Below, piece by piece: positions 44,066 to 56,182 of a stretch of 64,000 nt of DNA (its first letter is position 1; the number at the start of each line of letters is the position of its first letter). The notes under the pieces are model-generated. The model ran no database searches and was not told where the DNA came from. It was given only the letters and a program-made list of their open reading frames with translations. Source of the stretch: Sipunculus nudus (Eukaryota; Annelida; Sipuncula; Golfingiida; Sipunculidae); NCBI GenBank assembly GCA_026874595.1, contig CM049310.1:15352058-15416057 (forward strand), given 5' to 3'. Made by a program: the position numbers and the translations under genes.

Positions 44066-45369
44066 GTAATTTTCCTCATATATATATGTGTGTGTATGTA
44101 TGTATGTAAAGAAGTTTCCTGTCTGTATGTATTTCTGTCTTCTTTGTTGTCTAGCTATATGTGTCTGTCTAGAGAGCATCTATAATAATATATCCATATA
44201 AATAAATCCATTTTAAATAAATAGTTTGAAGTATATGTCTATATAAAAACATGTATGTCCGAAGGATATATAACACAAACACAACATCTTGTTTCCACTA
44301 CCACTCCTCACACAGCGGTAATCAATAGTCATTCCAGATGTCCTGTTTTAACCGCTGCTTTGTTAAGCAAATGTTTCGTGGTCTCAACGCCAGGGCTGGC
44401 ACAGGGCAAAGAATCACATCAACGAGAGCTGGGCGTCACGGATTTAAAATGCACAAGGCGATACCACACTCTCATTGGTCTGATTACAACTGTTTGCCTC
44501 GTGGGAACCCTGGTGGTCAGACCAGGAAAATCGTTCTATACAAAGCAGCGGTTGAAATGAAGGCAATTGGGAATGACTGCAGTGTATAACCGCTGCATAA
44601 TATATTTGCTATATTGTCTTATAGTTGCTTTGTATTAATGTAATATCCAAAATGCACGGACCAAGATCTCTGTATGTTATTATACATATGCAGCATTTGA
44701 TAAACTTTTTGTTTTTAATGAACAGTCAGTTCAGGACTGTTCGGGTATAATTTATCATTACAAAGTTCTTGTAATGTCAGAAAATGGCTCACCAATACTG
44801 AAGGCGCAGGAAAAATAGTGAACAAACAAAATTCACAAGTTGTAGCGAACTCTGTTTTCGTCTGATCATGTTTTTAACAAATTGGCTCCACTTGATAAAG
44901 GACTATATTACTACTGGCCAGGGAGATTGTACCAAGAGAGGCGGAATTTCATATAAGAGACTTTTTGTGCTGTTATCATTTTGCAGATATGATAATTCCT
45001 CTATCGCTGAAGGTACCATCTGTGATGCATTGCAACTACCATAAAGTTTTAACAGACAAACCAGTATTAACTTACCTGACCTGCGGGGTTGCGGCAAGTA
45101 CAAGAATATATTTTTAGTTTAATGGTCTTCTTAGAATATTGGTTGGGTACTGCGGTTTGAGATACAACTTACATGTGTAGTTTATAGTTGAGGAAACCTT
45201 AAACTGATTAATTTTATGCTAATATGGTTGACTGAGAAAACATCTGTGTGTGTTACCATAACAGAGCTAACAGTTTTGTAATTAAAGATATACCGATTTA
45301 TAGAATGTAGTGCTACCATATACCGGTTATGCTGACTTAATGTGTCATTTGTCAATTTAATAATGTTAT
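42637..45369. other. Intergenic region between the divergent receptor genes
   Basis: The first 150 bp is comparatively CpG-rich and would contain the minus-strand promoter; no clear TATA box is visible. The rest is AT-rich with no recognised gene. Short frames near 44.3-44.6 kb lack motifs. Confidence 0.45.
44015..44060. repeat. (TA)n microsatellite
   Basis: Uninterrupted TA run followed by TATATGTGTG and GTATGTAT repeats. Confidence 0.9.
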
Positions 45370-45377
45370 ATTGTATC

Positions 45378-46912
45378 CAGACATGGGGTATTCGTATTCA
45401 GTATTCGTATTCATTGTATTCGAATACAGATATTTTAAGTATTCGCATTCGTATTCGAATACATTTATAAAAAGTACAAATGTATTTGTATTCGTATTCA
45501 AAAACATTGCAGAAGTATTCACATTCATGAATATTTTTCATGAATACATGCAGTATACATTAATGTTGTTTACCTTTTGTCATATATCCATTTAGAAAAA
45601 TGTGCCATTATTTCAGTAGTGAATTATTTGGACCCACTTAACACATGCACACTAACAATCTTTTTTACACATTTTGACATTTTTTTACTTTATTCGTATT
45701 AAATTAATATTAATGTGTTTATTCTTTTATGTGTATGTACGTCTCCATCAGTCAGATCCTCTTTACTTCTTCATTTATCCTAAACCAATGTTCTTTATAC
45801 ATACTAGACAACAGGTATCTACATGGGGCAAGCAAAGCTTTTCATATCCTTTGCTCGGTCATTTATATCTGATAATGCCACAATGAACTTCCTGTGTAGA
45901 GGCTGAAGGTAGCTAGGCCAGCATGCTAATAGCCCAAGTCCACTCAAGTTCAAAGGGTTGAAAGCTTAGCTATTACCCTGAGTGGCTAAGGTAACAGCCC
46001 TGACAGGAATGACAGCTCAGTATACCTTACTTGACCAACCCTGATGTTTATTTCCAGTATCTTGGTAAACCTGTAATTCACAAAACTGTGAATTGTGTAC
46101 CTATAGTTACAGGTACAGGTAACTGGCCAGAACCCTGTAAATTCAGTGTACATATACTAGCCAACTTTAGACATGGGGCATGTAGACAACCCCCTGTATT
46201 TATCCTTTGTTGGTTGTTGTATACTTAGCTGATAATTTAATGCTGCATTAAACTACCTGTTTAAGAGGCTGGAGGTTGACCAACTTGCCAGCCAGGTAGC
46301 TAGCTACAAAGGCAGCAAGGATGAATGCTTTGTTATTTCCCCTGCCTAAGATGGCTAACTGCCATGACAGGGGTGACAGCTTTGTACAGGCAATTGATCA
46401 AGCCTGGTGTCTATTTCAAGTACCAGTATCAAATTTGTACCAGATACAGGTAGTTTAGTTCCAGGTACAAGTACGGTACTTCCTTCTCATGACAGCTAGG
46501 TACAGGTACTCTGAATTATGTACCTAGGAAAGGTACAGGTACAAGTACCTGGCCCTAACCCTGAAAGAAACATTCATTTATATATTTTGTGTAGCAAACT
46601 ACCATAATATATGTCACTCCTTCATTATGCATACGCAGCGGATTACATGAATATTTTGAATTTTGGACTAAATACATTTTGCAAGCGTGAATATATGATG
46701 ATTGCAGTTAATTGTATTAAACAAAAATGACCCTTGATAGTTTCTTTTTGTTTTAGTAAATTGTATTCATATTGATATTCATGAATACATATGTATTTGT
46801 ATTCGTATTCGAATACATTTCTGTTTTAGAGTATTTGTATCCGTATTCGTATTCGTGTACCTCTGTTGTATTCGTATTCGAATACATTTTTCCTGTATTC
46901 GACCCACGTCTG
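45378..46912. mobile_element. Non-autonomous hAT-like transposon
   Basis: The ends are CAGACATGGG and, inverted, CAGACGTGGG, flanked by a perfect 8-bp target duplication ATTGTATC (45370-45377, 46913-46920). Both ends continue into arrays of ATTCGTATTCGAATAC-type palindromic motifs. No transposase frame is present. The interior contains GTACCTG/CAGGTAC repeats (46390-46560). Confidence 0.85.
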
Positions 46913-46920
46913 ATTGTATC

Positions 46921-47956
46921 TCTGTTAACTTGCATAATAACACGCCAGTCTTCTGTGTAATTGTCCGCATGTGATTCTCTGAGTTGTATATGCAGAGGGG
47001 ACAACCAAAGTGCAAGGAATAGAGCAGCACTAACAGGTGAGGAAGTTAACTAATTTATATTTTAGTTTAAATAATTACCAAATAATTATCTTCTTTTGCT
47101 TTTAGAAGTAATATTGGGAGGCATAACGATGAACATTATATAAACTCTGTTCGCACCTCTTTGAATGGTTATTATATATATCATATTTAGAAGGAAGGCG
47201 GACACATACCTTAAAAGTATATTGCAGTAAAGAGGTGCCTCCTTAATATTTAATATGTACTATGATTTATTGATTTTATTATTTTTTTTACAATTATAAT
47301 AATCATGTGATTATCTAACTTGCTATTCCGTGAACCAACACCAATCAACAAACAGACAACCCCCTGCCTCCAGCCAGCCCGTCGGCCTGTCGACCTGTGA
47401 TGTAGACTTACTCGATGTAAAGCCACGGGATATCCAGCTGTGTTTATCGGGAAGACTTAATTATAAAACCCAAGTGCATACAAAAACATCAAATGTATAA
47501 TCAGTAAACAGTCAACTTTGTGTCTGTGAATCTAAGAAATCTAAATGCTGTGTGTGTATAAAAAGATTCCACCATCTTGTATGTATATACTCGGTGAACG
47601 CGCCGTAATAGAAAATGTATTCACCTTAATTAATTCCGCTGGTATGGTTCGGTCTTTGGTCGATTTAGTTTGTCGTCAAAGGCCGTTTAAGAGGATTGTA
47701 TACCTTTATATAAGAAATGCAGATCACACGAGTCTTGGCCGCCGGGTTGTTTGTCAAATGGATCCAGAGTATAAAAGACTATGTTAATTTACCTTCGCTC
47801 CATGCCAACGTCCGCCTATCTGTAAAAAAAGAAACGCATGTGAACTTGTACTCCAGTTAAATTACATGTATATAATTCTGCTGTCTACGTCGGCACCTTC
47901 ACTGCACCCGGCTGGTACCTTAACTTGAAGTAGGTAACCCGATACAATCACGCAAA
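46921..47956. promoter_or_regulatory. Upstream region of the plus-strand receptor gene
   Basis: AT-rich with no further gene. A TATAAAAG box lies at 47770-47777, about 180 bp before the ATG, a plausible core promoter for the plus-strand gene. Confidence 0.45.
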
Positions 47957-48059
47957 ATGACATCGACAGTGATGGTCTTCATCCATTTCTGTGGAAAACT
48001 ATCTTTTAATCTGCTTCTTGGTGTGGTTATAGGAGTGCCGCTTCTTGTCAGTAGTGACG
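47957..48059 (+). CDS. Receptor (plus) exon 1: signal peptide
   Basis: 34 codons plus one base from ATG, with a long hydrophobic core, then donor GTGAGC. Phase 1 as in the paralogue. Confidence 0.8.
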
Positions 48060-48917
48060 GTGAGCTAGGATATTTATCACATTTAACAGGGATTTAAAAT
48101 AAAAAAGTCTTTTTTTTGTGTGTGTGTGTTGAGCACAAGGTTCACAAGCTTGGCTTGTTTCAAAATGAATCGCTTCAGTTTATATAAATAATCATATGTA
48201 ATTATGATAATGAATTATATGATAATACACAATTTTACAAACGGAATGTTTTTCTCATACAATATTTCAATAATATTAAAAGTATACAATGAAAGGCTTC
48301 TTAACTCATTCTAGTATATTTCATCACATCATTGAGCAGTGAATGTATATTTTAGATTTTATTATCAAAATATCCAAAACTAATAGCTTGAGTGTACATT
48401 TTAGTTAATATTTTGATTATGTTGCAAGAGCGTAAACGTTTGTTTCCAAATATTGCTATTGTTCATTCTCCATATTGTTATATAATATTATTTTTTTAAA
48501 CATATAGATAACATATCATAAATATTAGAAAAATAGACTTTTCTTTTATAAAGGGGTAACAGGCGAACAGCTTTACTGTATTCGGCTAAACTGCATGTTT
48601 GAATATTTTGTGTACGATAAGAAACAGTCTGTTGATCTTCTAGATCATCTAAAACAGTTCGAATCAAATTTGCTGCTGACTGTGAGGGCTGATGTGGTGT
48701 CTTTAAGGCCGGGCACTGTACAATCAAAATGAATGAATTTTGTAATTCAAATATCTACTTTCTTTTTCACGATCGAATCCATGCAAAAATTGTAATCATT
48801 TTAAAATGTACTAATACTGGTTATAATTGCCTTTTTGTAAAACTGCCTTCTTGTCGGCTCTGTAAAGAAAAATAAAAAATATATAATTTGTATTTTTTAT
48901 TTTTATTTTATATAATC

Positions 48918-48966
<49 letters not shown>

Positions 48967-51900
48967 AATATATCATGCGTTCGTTCAGCCAACAATAGAT
49001 TATGGCTTAACTGTACGGGGCGGCTGTCCAATCACTTTCCGTGCCGCTATTCAACGTATTCAGTGTCGGGCGGCAAGGATTGTAACAAGAAACTATAACC
49101 CGTCACGAAGTAGTTCGGGATTTATCAAAGAGATCGGTTTGATGACTGTCGAGCAGCGATATTTATACCTTTTATCTGTTGTGACTTATAAATGCATAAA
49201 TGGTTTAGCCCCTTCGTATCTATGTGATAAGTTCGCTATGGCTAAAGACATTCACCATTATTCCACGCGCTCAACCCATAACAATAACTGTATCCTTTCC
49301 AAACCACGGATTGAATCTTTCAAGGCTGCTTCTTTCTATGCAGGCAGTACCCTATAGAATGCCCTTCCCTGGACATTAAATGCGCCCTAAATTGCAGAGT
49401 TTTAAAAAGATATCACGTTCGTACTTTTCTAGTCTTGCAGCGATATCTTAGTTTTGGCACTATACGAGATTGTTTTAGTTAGAATAGTCGTTCCTACCAC
49501 GCTTAGTACCGATATCTCCATGATAATATATTTTTTTAGTATATGGTCATAATCAGTTGTCTTGTACTTTATACATGGAACAGGGCCCTGCTTACAATAG
49601 AAGTGTTCTTCTGGTGCAGGCCACCCTGCATAATATTGTAATAAAAACAAATAAATAAATGAATATATTACAGGACAATGTCCGGTTGCAGGGCAGTCCG
49701 TTGGGGCACCGGTTCTAGGATTTCTGAGCAGTTCTGGCACGACAAGCTGGCTTGGTAAGAAAACATCATGAATTTACAGCTAAGAACCATTGATAAAAAT
49801 GTTCATAGTAACTATAGATAATTATGTAAAACATCACATTCCTTGCATTGTGGTGGTCATTGTACCACCTTTGATCACGAGTTCTGGACAGTCTAATGGT
49901 AACAAGCTCAGATCTCTCCGCTGGAGACCGGGGTTCAATTCCCGGGGTGGCTGTCAAAATAAGTGGTATGTTTGTCGTCTAAGGTCTGACTTTTCTCCAA
50001 TTCCTCCAGTTTTCTCGACCTCTGGAGCCGGGGATAATGCCTCACATCAGTTATTATAACTACAGTCTATGTGAAAATGAATAAAGATTAATGCATGGGG
50101 AAATTAAACTACGAATAGTGAGCACGAAATTGTTCCCAAGATGGTAGGTGTAGCAGTGGAAACAGTACCATTTACAAACCTGGGTATCAATAAGGAAAAA
50201 AGATAAAAAAAGCTACGTATACTATTAGAACCGACTTACAAAATTGATAAATGAATAGATGATAATAAAGATAAGTGTGAATGAGAAATACTGATTATGT
50301 CATGATGATGTGATGCCATGCACTTCATTAATGCTGGCCCAATTCTTACTAGAAGGGAAGTTGAAACAATCACCCCGTACAGTTAGATTATTGACATTAA
50401 AGGCAAAAAAAAAGAGATATGGTTCTCAGGCTCTTTTTTCAGAAATCAGTGCGGGCGGGCGGGGTTTTATTACCTTTTTTGTATGTTTCGATAAAAATGT
50501 CATATGATCAGTTAAAAGCATGATAATAACATATATTTTTTCTAAACAGGTAAATGCACTACATAACAAAGGAAAACTTTTCAAAATTGTTTTATTTTAT
50601 CTTCTTGAAAGATGAAAATCAAAATAATTATTTTAATGCAGTGGGCTTAAAATTGACGCGGGCGGTGCTTGAGGACCATACCTTTTTTGCCTAATATTTG
50701 TATATTTTTATGTTTATTCTGTTCAACAGTTCAAATCATGTCAATTGTCTCTATCCTTATTCATATTAACATTCAACGAACAACTGTCGACACACCATAA
50801 TTTAAAGGTTACCTGGCCACAAGCTCCCGGATGAGAGCGACTTGCTGTGGCGTTGTGGACAAATGGTCCATCAATGCTGCCGGAAATGGTGACGTATACC
50901 TTCAAATATGGCGTCCGCTGGACTTGGCGAGTCACAGATTCAAGCTGGTTGGCGAGATCAATGAGACAAGGCAAATATAATATCAATCCGTATGAAATTC
51001 TTTATAATGCAAATTTTTGAGAGGTTACAAGTTAATGCGATTTTATATTTTCATATGCAAAATTGAAAATGCACTTATAATTTTATTTGTTACTTAATTC
51101 AGGAATAATTTATTACAGGTACAAACCTTATGTATGCATTTTATGACATGTTAAGTCCTAAATAAGTTAGAATTAATAGTTTATCAGCACCAGTTTTTAA
51201 ATAAATGGAATGATTAATAGACATTTGGAACTGTATGCATGTGCATATGAATTTAAAATTAAGTTTTGTTATACTCAAAACATATGTAACTGCGGAGCAA
51301 ATGGTTGCTCTGCATTTAAATGCAAACGTATTATTTTCCATTTATAAATTCAATTACATTTAATTCCTGGATTCAATTAACAATATTATCTCGTAATCAG
51401 GCCATATAAATGTATTATGAGTATATTTTTATATTGGAAAACAACATCTGCACTAGCGATATTTTTTTTTTTGCAATTACCCATTTGATTCTCGCTCTTA
51501 ATGATGTGAAAGGCATATTTTCGCTTCTCTTGACCGCGAGGAACAGATCGCTTAGCATGCTTTGCAAACTTCATACATCACAAATCAATTTTGTTTTTTA
51601 ACATGAAAAATGAGCACATGAATATATAATAGACATAAGCACGTGTTTTAAAAATATTGATAAAAAGTTAGTCTATAATTCTTTGCCATCACATCTGCTA
51701 AAGCACTTTTACCTTGACAAGACCATTTAATATTAGAGACCTGTTGTAAAATATAAAGAGAATGGTTTAATCCCTTACTTTAATAGTGTACTAATCGCTT
51801 AATACGGCTGAACCTACCGGTAATTTAAGGAGCAATGGTAAATTGGTATGTTAAACCGATATCATGAAAATGACCTGGGAGTCATTTTGCTGGAAGTGCA

Positions 51901-54900
51901 GTTTTTGAAACTGCCAAAGATCAAGAACTTAGAATCGAGAACAGAGATTGGGCCCTAGCTGATGTCATTAAGTGGGGCATTTGTGACGTCACAGACAGTT
52001 TAGCATTAACATAAATATGGCAATACCTTTTTTAACTTTCCCGAAAAACTGCATGGCCCTAGCTGACATTGTCCGTACCAAAACTTTGTTGTTATAGATT
52101 TAATCCCGTACATGAGGTTTTCCTGTGGCTGACATCACGGCTGTGGGAACAGTCATTAGAAGTACTGACGGTTTTTAAATGAATTACACTACCTCATGTT
52201 TTTTATTGGAAAAAAATAATTAGCAGGGGTGGATACAGAATTCGATAAAAGGGAGGTTGGGCACAGGGGGGGGGGGGGGTATGGGAAGAGTGTTTCCCCT
52301 TCAATAGTGCAGAATTCTTTTGAACATTAAGGCTGAAATGGCACAATCAAGGGTGGTTTAAAATGCATCAAGATGTTTAGTGTGGCTCTGGTTTTCGGAA
52401 CTTATCAGTCACTCTTCCATTTTCCAGAATTTTAGGCCGAAAGAGTGGCCTTCGCCCCATAAATCCGTCCCTGAATAAGAACAAATATATACATATCTAT
52501 ACCAATAATTTAATAGTTTTTTTCTCATCTAATGGACATGTAATATGTTTTTTTTCGGAGATCATTAGGGCTGCATGTAACAGGGCTGCGTGGGTATAAT
52601 AGTGCAGGATAAGTGCCATTGTGTGGTTCTCAACTTGCTATTCACTCCTTACACTATAGTGATGGTACCGGGGAAAAGGCCTTTCACATTCTTGAAAAGG
52701 CAAGACAGATTCCTGTTCGTACCGGAGATTTCATTGGATGGTAGGTTCGACAATATTATATTAAATAATATTATATTATATTATATTATATTATATTATA
52801 TTATATTATATTATATTATATTATATTACATACAATATTATACATTATATTAATTACAAATGGATTGAGATGTTAAGGCAAAAGAATATTACAAACAATT
52901 CAAGGCTAAAAATGTCGGGTTTTGTTGGAAAAAATAAATTTGATATAAGCAATTGATAAAAGAAACACAGTTAACTCAAGGAGATAACTGTTATGCTTTC
53001 ACTTCCGCACAAACTGTAAAAAAATAAATGCACCCCATGCTTACATGATATTTCAGGCATGGAAGAACCTTTGATATAATCACATTTAGCACAGCCTTGG
53101 GCAGCAGTGACTATTATACGGTGGATATGAGTGGTCTCGGAGGTCGTTACGTCACGGGCAGCAGCTACACATTCAACCAAACGTCACAACCCGTCAAGGA
53201 ATTTGCAGTTAATATCCGCGTTGTACCAGGTGAGGGGAATTACCAAAAGTTCTGGTTGTTTTCATCATATATGTTGAAAGAACAATGTATTTTAGAAAAA
53301 AATTAGATTTCAGACTAATTCTTACACTATATTTTCAGTATAAAGGTAATATATCGCTCTATTTTATTGAGATGTTCGCTTTAAGTTACAGGAAATCTTT
53401 AGAACTGAAATAAATATACAATATGTTTGACCTCAGGAATTCTTTTCAAATGAGGGAGATCTTGGAGTTAATCTCAAATGGCCCTATGAGCAGTTCATCA
53501 CCACCTATCCTTGCTTAAGTGCATGTGAGTGGTGATCAGTAAAATTTGAACCAGGGATTCTGACTTAGAATACGCTTGGTTCAGAATAATATTACATTTA
53601 AAACTCATTACATTTAATTGAATATTAAAGGCGACCCACCCACATTTGACAACCTACCCGCGGTCATCGTGCTTTATGAGGGGATGCCAGTCAACCAGGT
53701 TGTATATACAGTAAGAGCAAGGGACAATAACACGATGGATGTCTTACAGTACTTTATTGACGTCCCCGGATTCTTCACCATTCATCCCGAAACAGGCAAG
53801 TGTCGTATTTCCATGGAAGGTTTAATGCGCCATTTTATTTTTATTCTTACTCATAATACCACATTTCATGTTTGTGTTGTATATTTCCTTATATATGTAT
53901 TAACATGTTAATGTCGTCTTCGAGATGATGACAGTTTTGATTTATACACTCTAGTACAAAGTCTAACATTATTTATAATGAAAGCAACCACTTTTTATCA
54001 GTATTGTTTTAATGCAGGGCAGGTGTAACATTTGACACGTTTTGCCGTCTGTATCCAATCTATCACATTGAAATCACAGCCCTTGTAAATGCTGTGATTC
54101 ACCAAATAATAACTTCCGCCAGGAGGGCATGCGTTCATCCCCGTTCGTGTGCCTTTTTGTGTTTGTTCTCAACATACCTCACGCAATCTTAAACGGAATC
54201 ACATGAATTTTTCGGGTAATTTCGGGAACTGGCCTTAATTTTTCACTGTCTTTTTACTTTCATGCAGGAGAGCCTTTGCATTTGCCTTATCGGCTACTTT
54301 GTTATCCTGTTGATATAAATATGTTCAAACCAACTGACCAAGGGAGAATCGATTAGTTTTGTTGTGGATCCGGCACATGTCCCATATTCAGGAACGTCAT
54401 CAAGCAATAGACACAAACGTACAGTCATATATGCACAATTGAACTAGGAATAAAGGCCGAATTCGTGAACGCAAACAAATGGCGGAGGCTTAATTGGATT
54501 GCCCAGAATTCTAGTCAGTTTACATAACCTTGTACTTACTTTTCATAGGTTTGATGTAAGTTCCATCCCCTCGTGTACACCTGTTTTTTTTTCAATAAAC
54601 ATTATAAGTGACATTTCAAGGGGAAAATATGAAAATGATAGGTAAGAGATTAAAGGGTCTAATTTTCAGCAAGGTAAATAAATACCTACCTTGCCCCTTA
54701 TTTAAGAAACTTAACCATTTAAAAAATGTAAATCAGTCCATTTTTTTACACCATATCACACCCACTTACAGCAGACGAGTTCCTCGGTCACAGGAAAAAA
54801 ACATTCAATTGACAGCTGTTTATTGGATGATGTCATGTAAACACTTTAAGAAAATTTAACCAACTAAAACAAAGATGGCTACCAATACAGGGATTGATCT

Positions 54901-56002
54901 GTCAGAAAACATTAAATGGAGAATTCATGTAAAATTTATAATTGAAATAGGCCGTCACTTCCTCGTACAGCTTTTCAGGAAATAATTTGAAAATATAAAG
55001 TTTTAAGAAAATTATCACCAATAAGCTGACGGGCACAAATTGGTGGAACAGACAATAATATGGCGCTCTTCTTACCTTGCAGTGAGGAGCAATTTTTGAT
55101 ATGGTGAATTATTACACTTTAAAATTGGCATACTGTTTTTAGGAGACCTTAGCGTATGCAGTTATTAGGTGTCTGAACATCACTCATTAAAAGGAACGCG
55201 ATTTCATTTAGCGACAAACATTTTAGTCCCACGATCTCCCTTATGGCCCACACTATGTAAACCCCTCGTTCACACACTGTAGTATAAGTTTTAATGTGAT
55301 GAGGCAGGGGGTAACTTTTCGTATACTTATATTTCCTGTGATCGCCATTGAATTTAATTAATTAATCAATTTGTTTTTTATATGTTATTCCTGCACATCT
55401 TTTGTCTCACATCATTTCACTATACAGCTAAAAATCTTACTTTGCACCTAGTCATTTGTTTGTATGTCTATATTAATCTATGCACATATTAAGGAGCGCC
55501 ACCTACCGACTGATAACGACACTATCTTAGTATGATTGTAATTCACGCCATTCCCCAACAGGAGACATTTTTTTAAATGAAAGATGTTCGGTTCTGTTTA
55601 AATTTAACGATACACATGCTAATTAGTGTGATATAAATATCAAATGAGTCATGCAAGAACTTCTTATTCGTGTTTCTTTAAACATCATTGTATTCTATTT
55701 TTTTAGGAGACATTCTTTTAGAGACGAGTTTATATGGGTCGGGTCGAAATCTAAACATCACAGTAAGGCTTACAGATGGATGTCACGAGGTCAATGAAAC
55801 ATTAATAGTTATTATCACTGAAGGATCGACACCAAATCCGGGAATCTTGGTAAAACCGACCAGCGGTGCAGGACAGATGACGGCTTGGTTAAGCATGATT
55901 GGTTGGCTTCTCACAACTAGCATCGTGGGCTGTGTGTGTCTTGGTTTGTCAGAACAAAAGCATCATGGGCTGTGGGTGTCTTCTGTTGCGAAATTCATGT
56001 AA
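47957..56002 (+). CDS. Transmembrane protein with one cadherin-like repeat (plus-strand paralogue)
   Basis: Seven exons: 47957-48059, 49674-49754, 50808-50970, 52660-52740, 53057-53229, 53631-53795 and 55707-56002. They total 1062 nt (353 residues) in one continuous frame, phases 1,1,2,2,1,1. The product has a signal peptide (MTSTVMVFIHFCGKLSFNLL and more), CPVAG, a TCCGVVDKW/IWRP module, and a cadherin-like repeat from DPPTFDNLPAV through FFTIHPETG to VRLTDGC. A short stalk and a hydrophobic segment (WLSMIGWLLTTSIVGCVCLGL) follow. It is a probable single-pass cell-surface protein; ligand unknown. Two introns use GC instead of GT donors. Unlike the minus-strand paralogue it has no mucin stalk and no frame break. 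The final residues after the membrane segment overlap a short imperfect repeat (GCATCGTGGGCTGTG/GCATCATGGGCTGTG), so the tail may be altered. Confidence 0.85.
48918..48963. repeat. (TA)n microsatellite
   Basis: TA run directly at the 5' edge of the LINE fragment in intron 1. Confidence 0.9.
48964..49665 (+). pseudogene. 5'-truncated LINE, reverse transcriptase C-terminus and 3' UTR
   Basis: About 128 codons (48974-49357) of the C-terminal region of a non-LTR reverse transcriptase: QPTIDYGLTV, QRIQCRAARIV, TYKCINGLAPSYL, YSTRS. A stop interrupts the conserved WNALP-like end (NALPW after the TAG). The 3' untranslated part ends in an A-rich AAATAAATAAATG tail at 49665. The style is CR1/L2/Jockey-like. 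Confidence 0.75.
49674..49754 (+). CDS. Receptor (plus) exon 2
   Basis: 81 nt between TATTACAG and GTAAGA, encoding CPVAGQSVGAPVLGF through TTSWL. It aligns with exon 2 of the minus-strand gene. Confidence 0.8.
49876..50100 (+). mobile_element. tRNA-derived SINE
   Basis: The head (GACAGTC ... GGCTGTC, seven pairs with one G-T) contains an A-box-like TCTAATGG and a B box GGTTCAATTCC. The anticodon arm is poor, so it is not a true tRNA. A body of about 140 bp ends in AATAAAGATTAATG. Confidence 0.55.
50808..50970 (+). CDS. Receptor (plus) exon 3: CCG/VWRP module
   Basis: 163 nt starting GTTACCTGG after TTTAAAG, ending AATGAGACAAG before GCAAAT. The GC donor is required to reach exon 4 in phase 2. 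Encodes TCCGVVDKW, LQIWRP and FKLVG. Confidence 0.8.
52224..52473. mobile_element. Small hAT-like non-autonomous element
   Basis: Ends CAGGGGTGGATACAGAA and, inverted from 52473, CAGGGACGGATTTATGG. Contains a long G run. No convincing 8-bp duplication. Lies in intron 3 of the plus-strand receptor gene. Confidence 0.4.
52660..52740 (+). CDS. Receptor (plus) exon 4
   Basis: 81 nt between CACTATAG and GTAGGTTC, encoding DGTGEKAFHILEKARQIPVR and TGDFIGW. A longer overlapping plus-strand frame (52590-52853) is a different, unsupported frame. Confidence 0.8.
52766..52827. repeat. (ATATT)n microsatellite
   Basis: About twelve pentanucleotide units, 25 bp after the exon 4 donor. Confidence 0.9.
53057..53229 (+). 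CDS. Receptor (plus) exon 5
   Basis: 173 nt between TTTCAG and GTGAGG, encoding HGRTFDIITFSTALGSSDYY through NIRVVPG. Same length and phases as exon 5 of the paralogue. Confidence 0.85.
53631..53795 (+). CDS. Receptor (plus) exon 6: cadherin-like repeat
   Basis: 165 nt after ATTAAAG, encoding DPPTFDNLPAVIVLYEG through FFTIHPETG. The donor is CAG followed by GCAAGT, a GC-AG intron. The paralogous exon ends at the homologous position with GTGAGT. Confidence 0.85.
53796..55706. other. Intron 6 of the plus-strand receptor gene
   Basis: About 1.9 kb bounded by GCAAGT and TTTTTTTAG. I see no extra exon or recognised mobile element in it; the frame 54608-54859 has no known motif. Confidence 0.55.
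55707..56002 (+). CDS. Receptor (plus) exon 7: cadherin end and membrane segment
   Basis: Starts GAGACATTC after TTTTTTTAG and encodes GDILLETSL, LNITVRLTDGC and NETLIVIIT, completing the cadherin-like fold. A short linker, a hydrophobic stretch and a short tail precede the TAA at 56000-56002. Confidence 0.85.
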
Positions 56003-56176
56003 AACTATACAATAACAATTAAGAGACGCAAACCCCAGCCGGAGGATCCTCTTCAAACTATGCGGTATAATACTACCCAGCTGTTACGGTTCAAAAATAC
56101 CATCGAGAGCCACCTCCAGGACAAAGCCGCCCCCTATAAAGATGAACAGCGGTATGTAACCATGAGATACATTTTG

Positions 56177-56182
56177 AATAAA
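56177..56182 (+). terminator. Probable polyadenylation signal of the plus-strand receptor gene
   Basis: AATAAA 175 bp downstream of the stop codon, followed by an A run. Confidence 0.5.

Noticed and set aside
49790-50059. 89-codon plus-strand frame and a tRNA gene at the same place
   Set aside because: It reads through a SINE head; the anticodon arm does not form a proper tRNA.
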